A DNA stretch of 37,134 nucleotides from Acidobacteriota bacterium (lineage in GTDB: Bacteria > Acidobacteriota > Terriglobia > Acidiferrales > UBA7541), in assembly GCA_003224525.1 (NCBI GenBank), contig QHZB01000190.1:1-37134 (forward strand), given 5' to 3'. Position 1 is the stretch's first letter; each line of letters begins with the position of its first letter. The notes under the pieces were generated by a model. That model saw only the letters and a list, made by a program, of their open reading frames with translations. It did not search any database and was not told where the DNA came from. The translations under genes and the position numbers were made by a program. Of the stretch, positions 1-6,846 are shown piece after piece.

Positions 1-97
1 CGTAGTTTTCCTTGAGCCACGGAATAATGATGGAGGTATCGAGTCCTCCGGAGTAGGCGAGCACAACTTTTTTAGGTTTGTTCAATTGCGCTTTCAC
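1..97 (-). CDS. argG: Argininosuccinate synthase, N-terminal fragment
   Basis: Only the first 32 codons lie in the window; the gene runs off the left edge. The translation begins [20 protein letters not shown] and continues [12 protein letters not shown]. The AYSGGLDTS segment is the ATP-pyrophosphatase P-loop of argininosuccinate synthase, which condenses citrulline and aspartate with ATP in the penultimate step of arginine synthesis. The start is a GTG preceded by AGAGGA at a good Shine-Dalgarno distance. It follows argF by 99 bp on the same strand, which fits the last visible gene of the arginine operon. The truncation comes from the window boundary, not from the gene. Confidence 0.93.
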   Translation of the reverse strand, partial: MKAQLNKPKKVVLAYSGGLDTSIIIPWLKENY

Positions 98-130
98 AAT
101 TCCTCTCTTGCGTTTTGGTGTTGCCTGAAC

Positions 131-153
131 GGGGCACAGGAATCCTGCGCCCC
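131..153. repeat. 23-nt near-perfect palindrome between argF and argG
   Basis: This 23-nt stretch has arms GGGGCACAGG and CCTGCGCCCC, which pair over 10 positions with one A:C (or, on the other strand, G:U) position and a 3-nt centre. In the transcript of the arg operon it would form a very stable hairpin. No U-run follows, so it does not look like an intrinsic terminator. It could be a dispersed REP-like palindrome, an mRNA-processing or stabilising structure between argF and argG, or an attenuating stem. The choice cannot be made from one copy. Confidence 0.6.
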
Positions 154-196
154 TACAGAGAAAATTCGATGCGAGGCGATAACTAGCATCGATAGA

Positions 197-1147
197 TCAG
201 AATAAAGTATGCAGGATGGCTTTCTGCACGTACATGCGGTTTTCGGATTGATCGAGGACGACCGATTGCGGGCCGTCGAGTACTTCCGAGGTGACTTCCA
301 ATCCGCGGTGAGCCGGAAGACAGTGCATAAAGACGGCGTCCGGCGCGGCAAGTGACATGAGTTCTGGATTCACCTGGTAAGGCTGGAACACCGCGGCACG
401 CACTTTCTCCTCGGCTTCAAAGCCCATGCTGGTCCACGAATCGGTATAAACGGCTTGCGCGTCGCTCACCGCTTCGCGCGGATCGGTCATCAATTCGATC
501 TTGGCCTTCGTTTCGCGGGCCACGCGCTTGCCATCGGCGACAACTTCAGGCAGGGGCGGGTATTCCGACGGCGTCGCGACGCGCAAGTGAACGCCCAGCC
601 GCGCAGCGAGGTAGATCAGAGAATGGCAGACGTTGTTGCCGTCGCCGACGTATGCGAGCTTGAAGCCGCGCAATGCGCCGAATTTCTCTTCCAGGGTAAA
701 GAAATCGGCCAGCGCCTGGCAGGGATGAAACTTGTCGGAGAGCGCGTTGATCACGGGGATGCTGGCGTTCGCCGCCATTTCCTCGAGGACACGCTGATGG
801 TAAACGCGAGCGACGATGCCCTGCACCCAGCGCTCGAGGTTGCGCGCCACGTCGGCGATGGACTCCCGTGCGCCGAGAGAGGCGGATGCCTGCGTGTGGT
901 CCAGAAAAACAACGGAACCACCCATACTCTGGATGCCGACGTCGAAGGTGACCCGCGTGCGGAGCGAGGGCTTCTCAAAAATCAGCGCGATGAACTTGCC
1001 GTGGAGCGTTGAGGCGTAACGGCCCGGGCGGGCCTTGATATCCGCCGAGAGATGGAGCAATTCGCGCGTGTGCGCGGGGCTCCACTCCGCTCCGGTGAGG
1101 AGATCATTCGACAAAGAAACAGGTGCAACGAGAGTCGTGGTGGTCAT
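197..1147 (-). CDS. argF: Ornithine carbamoyltransferase
   Basis: The 316-residue protein has the normal length for anabolic ornithine carbamoyltransferase, which makes citrulline from ornithine and carbamoyl phosphate. The carbamoyl-phosphate loop reads EKPSLRTR (residues 58-65), where Leu replaces the usual Thr of STRTR. HPCQALADF lies at 141-149, the ornithine-binding SMG motif at 240-242 (context DSWTSMG), and the catalytic HCLP motif at 275-278. The SMG loop argues for ornithine over acetyl- or succinyl-ornithine, but that is inference. The ATG lies 4 nt after the argD stop with AAGGTGA just upstream, so translation is probably coupled to argD. Confidence 0.95.
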   Translation of the reverse strand: MTTTTLVAPVSLSNDLLTGAEWSPAHTRELLHLSADIKARPGRYASTLHGKFIALIFEKPSLRTRVTFDVGIQSMGGSVVFLDHTQASASLGARESIADVARNLERWVQGIVARVYHQRVLEEMAANASIPVINALSDKFHPCQALADFFTLEEKFGALRGFKLAYVGDGNNVCHSLIYLAARLGVHLRVATPSEYPPLPEVVADGKRVARETKAKIELMTDPREAVSDAQAVYTDSWTSMGFEAEEKVRAAVFQPYQVNPELMSLAAPDAVFMHCLPAHRGLEVTSEVLDGPQSVVLDQSENRMYVQKAILHTLF

Positions 1148-1151
1148 TTTT

Positions 1152-2510
1152 TCACCTTACCGCGGCAAGGGCAACGCTCTCAGGATTCGCGGACTTGCCG
1201 GAATCCGAAGCAGAAGCCTGCTTTGGAGTAATTGCAAGAACGAGTTCAAAGAGCCCGAGAAATTCGCGTACCTGCGCGCGGGTGATGACGAAGGGCGGCA
1301 AGAGGCGCAACGTGAAATCGTGAGTGCAATTGATCAACAAACCGCGCCGCATGGCCTCGCTGACGAAAGGCGCGCCTTCGCTGGAGAGTTCCACGCCGAT
1401 CATCAGGCCTTCGCCGCGGATTTCGCGGATGAAGCCGAATTTGGCGGCAAGCTTCGTGAGGCCCTCGCGGAGCTCTGCGCCGCGCAAGCGGATATTTTCG
1501 AGGAGCTCTTCGTCCTCGACGATATTGAGGAACTCGAGGGCAACGGCACAAGCCAGCGGGCCGCCGCCAAACGTGGTGCCATGCATCCCGGGAGAGACGC
1601 GAGAAGCAACATCCTCCGTGGTGAGAATGGCGCCGAGCGGAAGGCCGGCAGCGAGAGGCTTGGCGATCAAGACGATGTCCGGATTCGAAGAGAACTTCTG
1701 ATAACCGAAAAAGCGGCCGGTGCGGCCGAGTCCGCATTGAATCTCATCGGCGATCAAAAGAGCGCCGTGCTGCGAGGCGAGTGAGCGAGCGCGATTCCAG
1801 AAGGCTTCGCTGATGGGATAGATCCCGCCTTCGCCCTGGATTGTTTCCAGAAGGATGCCGCAAACGGTATCGTCGAATTTCGCCTCCAGATCAGCGACGT
1901 CGTTGAAACGCACGAACTCCGCTCCGGGGACGACCGGCGCGAAGGGCAACCGGTACTTTTCCGTGGAAGTAACGCTGATGGCGCCGAACGTGCGTCCATG
2001 AAAGGAATTCTCCAGCGCCAAAAAGCGGTGCTTCTTCGCGGTCGTTCCGGGAGCCTCGTCAGCTTTGCGCCCGAAGAGGCGCGCGAGCTTCATCGCTCCG
2101 TCAATGGCCTCTGTGCCGCTGTTCGAAAAAAAGACGCGGTCCATCCCCGACCATCCGGCGAGTTTGCGCGCGAGCGGGCCTTGGTAGGCGTTGTGATAGA
2201 GGTTCGAGAAGTGAATCGCGCGCGCGGCTTCACGACGAATCACCCGCACGATTCTCGGATGCACGTGACCGAGCACATTCACGGCGATGCCGCCCAAGAA
2301 ATCGAGATACTTCTTGCCAGTGGTGTCGTAGATGTAAGCGCCGCGGCCGTGGGTCATGACCACCGGCTGGCGTTTGTAGGTAGGCAGGAGGAACTTCTCG
2401 GCATCGAGCAGGCGCGTATCGGGTTTTGTCCTTTGCGCAGACAGATACTGGGGCTTGCGCACGGAACGCGACGGAGACTTCTTCTTGTTCTTGGACGAAG
2501 TACCCATCAT
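1152..2510 (-). CDS. argD: Acetylornithine aminotransferase (class III)
   Basis: This 452-residue PLP aminotransferase converts N-acetylglutamate semialdehyde to N-acetylornithine. It shows the class III features: SNSGTEAIDGAMKLAR (129-144), the cofactor-binding Asp in ADEIQCGLGRTG (Asp255), and the Schiff-base Lys in IAKPLAAGLPLGA (Lys284). About 40 basic residues precede the fold, making it longer than typical ArgD. Two tandem ATG codons stand at the start; the upstream one forms an ATGA overlap with the argB stop, so 2510 is preferred. It lies inside the arg operon. A role in lysine synthesis as well (DapC activity) is known for some ArgD proteins and cannot be excluded. Confidence 0.93.
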   Translation of the reverse strand: MMGTSSKNKKKSPSRSVRKPQYLSAQRTKPDTRLLDAEKFLLPTYKRQPVVMTHGRGAYIYDTTGKKYLDFLGGIAVNVLGHVHPRIVRVIRREAARAIHFSNLYHNAYQGPLARKLAGWSGMDRVFFSNSGTEAIDGAMKLARLFGRKADEAPGTTAKKHRFLALENSFHGRTFGAISVTSTEKYRLPFAPVVPGAEFVRFNDVADLEAKFDDTVCGILLETIQGEGGIYPISEAFWNRARSLASQHGALLIADEIQCGLGRTGRFFGYQKFSSNPDIVLIAKPLAAGLPLGAILTTEDVASRVSPGMHGTTFGGGPLACAVALEFLNIVEDEELLENIRLRGAELREGLTKLAAKFGFIREIRGEGLMIGVELSSEGAPFVSEAMRRGLLINCTHDFTLRLLPPFVITRAQVREFLGLFELVLAITPKQASASDSGKSANPESVALAAVR

Positions 2511-3358
2511 GCCGCCGATAGAGCCGCTTGCGCGGAGGACAAAGGGACACGGAGGACGCGTGTTCCAGGGATCGCGGCCACTCCATCTTTGGTGGATGCT
2601 TCCGCCGCGTGCGATGCCAGCAACAAAGCGCTGGGCGAAGTGCCGCCGACGATGCGGACTTCACGGACACCACCTTCGATGGCACGCTTGGCGGCTTCGA
2701 GCTTGAGGACCATGCCGCCAGAAACGACGCGGGATTGGACCAGGCTCTCGATCTCTTCGCAGGTGACGATCGAGAGAACTCTCTCCCCGTTGAGGACGCC
2801 GGCGACATCCGTGAGATAGATCAACTGATCGGCGCTGAGATATTCCGCCGAGGCCGCGGCCATGTGGTCAGCATTGATATTGTAAAGTTCGTTGTCCGAG
2901 CCCATGCCGAGGCAAGGGGCAACGGGCACGAGGCCTTCGCGCCAGAGGGAGTCAATAAACCGGGCGTTCAATCCGGTGAGATAGCCTACGAAACCCAGGC
3001 TACCCTCGACTTCGTTGTGGACCATGGGCTCCGCGACGAAACACCGAGCGTCCGCGGCAGAAATGCCGATTGCAGGCTGGCCCTCCGCAGAAATCGCGGC
3101 GGCCAGCTTCTTATTCAGCAAACCGGCGAATACCATGACGGCCACGTCGCGCGTTTCGCGGTCGGTGACGCGCAAACCGGCGATGAACTTGCTTTCGATG
3201 GCCATGCGCTTGAGGGTGGCAGTGAAAAGACGGCCGCCGCCGTGCACGACGAGAATTTCATGGCCCTGCTGCGCGAGCGCCGCGACCTGCTGCGCGAGAG
3301 AGCGCACCGTGGCGTCGTCTTCAAGCAATGCTCCTGCGAATTTGATTACGATTCTCAT
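2507..3358 (-). CDS. argB: Acetylglutamate kinase
   Basis: The 283-residue protein belongs to the amino-acid kinase family and phosphorylates N-acetylglutamate. Visible motifs are the N-terminal MRIVIKFAGALLED (phosphate-binding Lys, with AG where GG is usual), VVHGGG, GLRVTD, the substrate motif INADHMA, YLTDVAGV, and the GGMVLKLEAA segment with its catalytic Lys. The open frame extends further upstream, but the ATG at 3358 overlaps the argC stop as ATGA and gives the expected N-terminus, so the longer form is rejected. Because a LysW-like carrier protein is encoded elsewhere in the window, a LysZ-type role was considered, but nothing here favours it. Confidence 0.93.
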   Translation of the reverse strand: MRIVIKFAGALLEDDATVRSLAQQVAALAQQGHEILVVHGGGRLFTATLKRMAIESKFIAGLRVTDRETRDVAVMVFAGLLNKKLAAAISAEGQPAIGISAADARCFVAEPMVHNEVEGSLGFVGYLTGLNARFIDSLWREGLVPVAPCLGMGSDNELYNINADHMAAASAEYLSADQLIYLTDVAGVLNGERVLSIVTCEEIESLVQSRVVSGGMVLKLEAAKRAIEGGVREVRIVGGTSPSALLLASHAAEASTKDGVAAIPGTRVLRVPLSSAQAALSAA

Positions 3359-4386
3359 TGAAGTGAGGTCTGCTCCTCTATTCCCAACATATGGTTGAAA
3401 TTCTGTACGGCTTGGCCGGCAGCGCCTTTTCCAAGATTGTCGAGGCACGAGATGATGACCAGGCGGCGTCCAGACTTGGCCAGTGCGAATCCGATGTCGC
3501 AAAAATTGGTGTGAGCGACGTGCTGCAACTCCGGTAACGTGCCGGCGGCCCAGATACGAATCATGGAACGGCCGGCGTAGAACTTGCGGTAGAGCGACTC
3601 GACGTCTGCGGCGGTCTGCGGCTCGCCGAGCGTGACGTAGATGGTGGAAAGAATGCCGCGCGCGAGAGGCAGCAAGTGCGTTGAGAAAACAACTTGCGAC
3701 TCGCTCAGACCGGTGTGTTCCAGAATTTCCGGGGTGTGGCGGTGCGTGAAAAGGCTGTAGGCTTTGAAATTTTCATCCACTTCGACGAAGTGGAGATCGC
3801 GGCGAGGATTTTTGCCCGCGCCGCTGGCGCCGGACTTGCAATCGCAAACGACGCCGGCGCCGGAAGCAAGCAAGCCTGCTTGGCTAAGAGGCCGGAGGGC
3901 AAGAATCACGCTGGTCGCATAACAGCCCGGGTTCGCAACCAAACGAGCCTTGGCAATTTCGCTCGAGTAGAGCTCAGGAATGCCGTAGACAGCTGCGGTG
4001 AGCCATTCGGCGTGGGGCGCGGCTAGGTTGTACCAGGAAGTAAAAGTTTCCGCCTGGCGAAAGCGGAATGCTCCACTCAAATCAACGACGCGGAGACCCG
4101 CCTTGAGCAAAGCCGGCGCCAATTCCGCAGAAACCTCATGGGGAGTCGCAAGAAACGCGGCGCCCGCGCTGCTTGAAGTAATGGCGTCAACCGAGAGAGT
4201 TCGGAGTGGCGCTTCGCCCCATCCACGGAACTGGGGAAAGAGTTCGGCGAGGCATTTCGCGCCGTTCGTTTCGCGAACGTAGAAGACCGGCGGCGGAAGA
4301 GCGGGGTGGCGAAGAAGAAGCCGCGCCAACTCGAGACCGGTGTAGCCGGTGACGCCCACAACCGCGACTTGGCGCGGATCTCTCAT
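3355..4386 (-). CDS. argC: N-acetyl-gamma-glutamyl-phosphate reductase
   Basis: The 343-residue protein reduces N-acetylglutamyl phosphate to the semialdehyde with NADPH. The N-terminal Rossmann segment reads VGVTGYTGLELARLLLRHP. The catalytic Cys is Cys155 in NPGCYAT, and the GASGAGKNPRRDLHF and FTHRHTPEI segments (histidines near 214-216) are typical of ArgC. Its ATG overlaps the argR stop by 4 nt and its stop overlaps the argB start by 4 nt, so the three are one transcript. Confidence 0.95.
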   Translation of the reverse strand: MRDPRQVAVVGVTGYTGLELARLLLRHPALPPPVFYVRETNGAKCLAELFPQFRGWGEAPLRTLSVDAITSSSAGAAFLATPHEVSAELAPALLKAGLRVVDLSGAFRFRQAETFTSWYNLAAPHAEWLTAAVYGIPELYSSEIAKARLVANPGCYATSVILALRPLSQAGLLASGAGVVCDCKSGASGAGKNPRRDLHFVEVDENFKAYSLFTHRHTPEILEHTGLSESQVVFSTHLLPLARGILSTIYVTLGEPQTAADVESLYRKFYAGRSMIRIWAAGTLPELQHVAHTNFCDIGFALAKSGRRLVIISCLDNLGKGAAGQAVQNFNHMLGIEEQTSLQ

Positions 4387-4832
4387 TTCACCAGGGCTTC
4401 GATCTTTTTCTGGAGGGACTCACGGGATTTCTTGTTGGGCGTGATGATGAGGACGGTATCGTCACCCGCAATGGTTCCGGCAATTTCCGGGAATTTAGCT
4501 CCATCGACGGCGGCAGCCAAAGGCTGTGCGCCGCTCGGAGGCGTCTTCAAAACGAGGAGATTTTCCGCGGGGCGGATATCGAGAAGAAATTCGCCGAGGG
4601 CCCGGGCGAGCGGGGGCAGAGGCGCGGGCTCCTCGGGCAACGCGGTGGAGGACTTGTAGCCTTCGTGCGTCTTTATCAGCCGGAGTTCCTGGACGTCGCG
4701 CGAAAGGGTGGCCTGAGTAACGCGGAGTTTTTGCGCGGCCAGCCCGCGGCGCAGCTCTTCCTGATTTGCAATCCGTTGATCGGACACCAAGCGGAGGATC
4801 TGACCGTGACGAAATGTCTTGTGCGTGTTCAT
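4383..4832 (-). CDS. argR: Arginine repressor ArgR
   Basis: The 149-residue protein is the arginine-sensing repressor. Its N-terminal winged helix contains the recognition segment TQATLSRDVQELRLIK. Its C-terminal domain has AGTIAGDDTVLIITP, the arginine-binding and hexamerisation motif with the paired Asp residues. ArgR uses L-arginine as corepressor and binds ARG boxes. An upstream in-frame ATG at 4892 was rejected because it lies in the promoter; starting at MNTHKTFRHGQIL matches family length. No strong Shine-Dalgarno is visible. It heads the arg operon, and a palindromic ARG-box-like site lies 25-38 nt upstream, so it probably represses its own operon. Confidence 0.94.
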   Translation of the reverse strand: MNTHKTFRHGQILRLVSDQRIANQEELRRGLAAQKLRVTQATLSRDVQELRLIKTHEGYKSSTALPEEPAPLPPLARALGEFLLDIRPAENLLVLKTPPSGAQPLAAAVDGAKFPEIAGTIAGDDTVLIITPNKKSRESLQKKIEALVK

Positions 4833-4856
4833 GCGGTAGCAAGGGCATATTGCCCC

Positions 4857-4870
4857 TGTATTTTTATACA
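4857..4870 (-). promoter_or_regulatory. ARG-box-like operator
   Basis: TGTATTTTTATACA is a perfect inverted repeat (TGTAT, four T, ATACA) with the same 14-bp geometry and AT-rich centre as ARG boxes (known consensus TGAATnnnnATTCA). It overlaps the -10 element of the argR promoter, where bound ArgR would block RNA polymerase. The two arms differ from the consensus only at the third and matching twelfth base. Confidence 0.72.
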
Positions 4871-4892
4871 CGCGACTGCATACTCCTGTCAA
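4863..4892 (-). promoter_or_regulatory. Sigma70-type promoter of the arg operon
   Basis: On the minus strand, TTGACA (4892-4887) is followed after 18 bp by TATAAA (4868-4863). The predicted start of transcription, near 4856, leaves a short leader that begins with a small GGGCA/TGCCC hairpin (4843-4855) before the argR ATG. The -10 element lies inside the ARG-box-like palindrome. Confidence 0.75.
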
Positions 4893-5041
4893 TGAAATTC
4901 ACAAACTTTTCCGGAGCAGGCCGCCGTCCAATGGCGCGGGACGCGGGACAAGCGAGTCATGTAAGATTCGTACTACCCGCGCGATGCACACTGGATTTTC
5001 CACGCCGGGGATGTAACCTATCGTTCAGCGCCATCGGCCTT

Positions 5042-5389
5042 ATGGGAACGTCTTGTCAAATTGCGGGATGCCACAACGATACGCCACCGGCACTCGCCGA
5101 GCGGCGGTTCTGCGTTCTGCACTTCACGCTTACGCTGGAGACCAGCTGCTCGGAGATGCGGCGGGAGACGGCGCTGGGCAACGCGCCGCAGGAACGACTG
5201 CGTGAAATCATGAAGTTCATCACCGAGAACGGGGAATGCCTGGCGCGCGTAGCGACCAGCGGCCTGCACCTGACGGACGACCTGAAGGCGCGAATATTGA
5301 GCACTTTCCTTACGCTGATGAATCTGCGTGAAAACCTGGACCGTTCGAACATGCGGAGTTCGTTTGGACGCTCCGGGCACATTCGATAG
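5042..5389 (+). CDS. Small conserved Cys/His protein of unknown function
   Basis: This 115-residue protein is divergent from argR. Its N-terminus has a Cys/His pattern that could bind one zinc ion: Cys5, Cys10 with His11, then RRFCVLHF with Cys24 and His27. The rest is predicted to be helical (ERLREIMKFITENGECLARV and later DDLKARILSTFLTLMNLREN). I have the impression of similar N-terminal C-x4-C...C-x2-H proteins in Acidobacteriota, but I know of no function. The start at 5042 puts the Cys motif at the N-terminus; in-frame upstream codons reach into the argR promoter and are unlikely. No clear Shine-Dalgarno is seen. A cytosolic regulatory or scaffold role is a guess. Confidence 0.68.
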   Translation: MGTSCQIAGCHNDTPPALAERRFCVLHFTLTLETSCSEMRRETALGNAPQERLREIMKFITENGECLARVATSGLHLTDDLKARILSTFLTLMNLRENLDRSNMRSSFGRSGHIR

Positions 5390-5702
5390 CGAAAGCGGCG
5401 GGAGTCGCGGCATGCAAAAGAGGGTGTAAGTTATCAGTTTTAAGTTTTTAGTAAGAGGGAAGAAGAGGCTGTGTTTTCTTGATGTATTTTCTTGATGTAT
5501 TCTCTTGATGTTTTCTCCCTCGGTATTCTCTGTTTGTTTTCTGTCTATGTTTTCCTAGTTTTCGTTTTCTCCGTTTCTCCAGTCCCCAGTACTTCAAGGT
5601 CGAAGCGGTCTTATGGCAGAATTTTGTATTGCGCGCCCCATGGAAATGGGAAACCGAGGATAGTTGTTGAAAACACTTGTAAGCGGTTGTGAAAAGGAAG
5701 GA
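5390..5702. other. Non-coding gap with T-rich tandem repeat
   Basis: These 313 bp lie between the stop of the small Cys/His protein and the stop of the ThiF-like gene, which converge here. No convincing gene is present: a 66-codon plus-strand frame at 5492 has low-complexity, T-driven composition. The composition (long T/C runs) differs sharply from the flanking GC-rich genes. A 13-bp tandem repeat lies at 5474-5512, and a string of TTTTAAGTTTTTAG-like sequence at 5434-5452. No hairpin with a T-run typical of an intrinsic terminator was found. Confidence 0.6.
5474..5512 (+). repeat. 13-bp tandem direct repeat, three units
   Basis: The unit TTTTCTTGATGTA occurs at 5474-5486 and 5487-5499 exactly, and with two mismatches (TTCTCTTGATGTT) at 5500-5512. 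It looks like a slippage-prone microsatellite in non-coding DNA. Protein-binding iterons are a possible alternative without support. Confidence 0.85.
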
Positions 5703-6731
5703 TCAGGCGCCAATGTACCTGGCGTAGAGTGAGCGCGCCACGGCGGGATCCGTGGTGCCCGTGAGGATGGCGCGGCCGTCGGCGAAGACGGTGATTTCGT
5801 AAGGCGCAATTCGGAAGCGAAGCAGAAAATCGTTCTGACGCACGTCGTCGACGAGAGGCTTCAAGCGATGTCCGAGAACGCCGAGGTCGAGAGCCCGGGT
5901 GCGTTCATGAATCTGAACGGAATCGCGACCGCACATGGTGATGCGGGGCTGGGCTTCCCCTCCAAGATAGGTGAAATCACGCCTGGCGCAGGCGCGGCAT
6001 CCGGGATGGCGCGCCACACCGATGGATTGCATGCGGCCGCTCCAGACGTCGCAAGAAAGCAAGCGCCCATGAAGAGCCTCGGGGTGGCCGGAAAGGAGTT
6101 TTAAGGCTTCAGCGGCTTCCAGCGAGGCGATCAGATTGACGATTGGCCCGAGGACACCGATGGTGTCGCAGGTTTCCTCGAGGCCCTGGGCGGCGCTGCC
6201 GGTTTCGAGGAGACAGGCAAGACAAGCCGTCACACCAGCACGAATGGTCATGGTCAGGCCGTAACTGGCGACGCCCGCTGCGTAGATCCAGGGCCGTCTG
6301 GATTTCACCGCAACATCGTTCATTAAGAAGCGAGTTTCGAAATTGTCGGTGCCATCGAGGAGCAGATCGACTCCCCCGAGAAGAGCTTCGGCGTTGCGCG
6401 CGCTGAGATCGGCGACGATCCCTTCGACGGCGACGCCCGAATTGATCGAGCGCAGCTTGCGCTCGGCGGCGACGGCCTTTGGAAGAACGTTGAGAGCGTC
6501 GGACTCATCGAAGAGGGTCTGCCGCTGCAAGTTCGAGGGCTCAACGAAATCGCGGTCGATGATTCTTATGTAACCGACTCCGGCGCGAACGAGAAGATTG
6601 GCAGCAGCGGCGCCGATTGCGCCGCAGCCGACGATGGCCGCGCGGGAGGCGAGCAGCCGCTGCTGCCCTTCCGGGCCAATCCCAGCGAAAAGCATCTGGC
6701 GCGAGTATTTTTCCTGGAGAGAATCGTTCAC
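5703..6731 (-). CDS. ThiF/MoeB/HesA-family adenylyltransferase (E1-like)
   Basis: This enzyme of about 342 residues belongs to the E1-like superfamily that adenylates the C-terminal glycine of ubiquitin-like sulfur carriers (ThiS, MoaD). The start of the domain reads NDSLQEKYSRQMLF. A glycine-rich nucleotide loop VGCGAIGAAAANLL, the Arg motif DRDFVEPSNLQRQ, DGTDNFETRF and the putative catalytic Cys in ETCDTIGVLGP follow. Two CxxC pairs (CLAC and CRAC) form the structural zinc site. After the zinc site comes an extra domain of about 75 residues ending TTDPAVARSLYARYIGA. No ThiS or MoaD gene is nearby, so thiamine versus molybdopterin use is open. The frame continues upstream into the divergent TamA-like gene; GTG 6731 is preferred, GTG 6755 is possible. 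Confidence 0.85.
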   Translation of the reverse strand: MNDSLQEKYSRQMLFAGIGPEGQQRLLASRAAIVGCGAIGAAAANLLVRAGVGYIRIIDRDFVEPSNLQRQTLFDESDALNVLPKAVAAERKLRSINSGVAVEGIVADLSARNAEALLGGVDLLLDGTDNFETRFLMNDVAVKSRRPWIYAAGVASYGLTMTIRAGVTACLACLLETGSAAQGLEETCDTIGVLGPIVNLIASLEAAEALKLLSGHPEALHGRLLSCDVWSGRMQSIGVARHPGCRACARRDFTYLGGEAQPRITMCGRDSVQIHERTRALDLGVLGHRLKPLVDDVRQNDFLLRFRIAPYEITVFADGRAILTGTTDPAVARSLYARYIGA

Positions 6732-6846
6732 GAAAGGTACGGCCCCGACAGGCACAGCGGACGCGCCTGCTAAGCTACATGATAGCGCCAAAGTGGACAA
6801 GGCAGGCAACGCCGCTGTGCTACCCTTCGTCTGAGCGAATGGAAAC

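Noticed and set aside
4383-4892. Longer argR reading frame beginning at 4892
   Set aside because: The extra 20 codons lie across the promoter and ARG-box-like site, and ArgR proteins do not have such an extension.
5492-5692. 66-codon plus-strand frame in the T-rich gap
   Set aside because: It has Phe/Val/Ser-rich text caused by the T-rich tandem repeat, no ribosome-binding site and no family resemblance.
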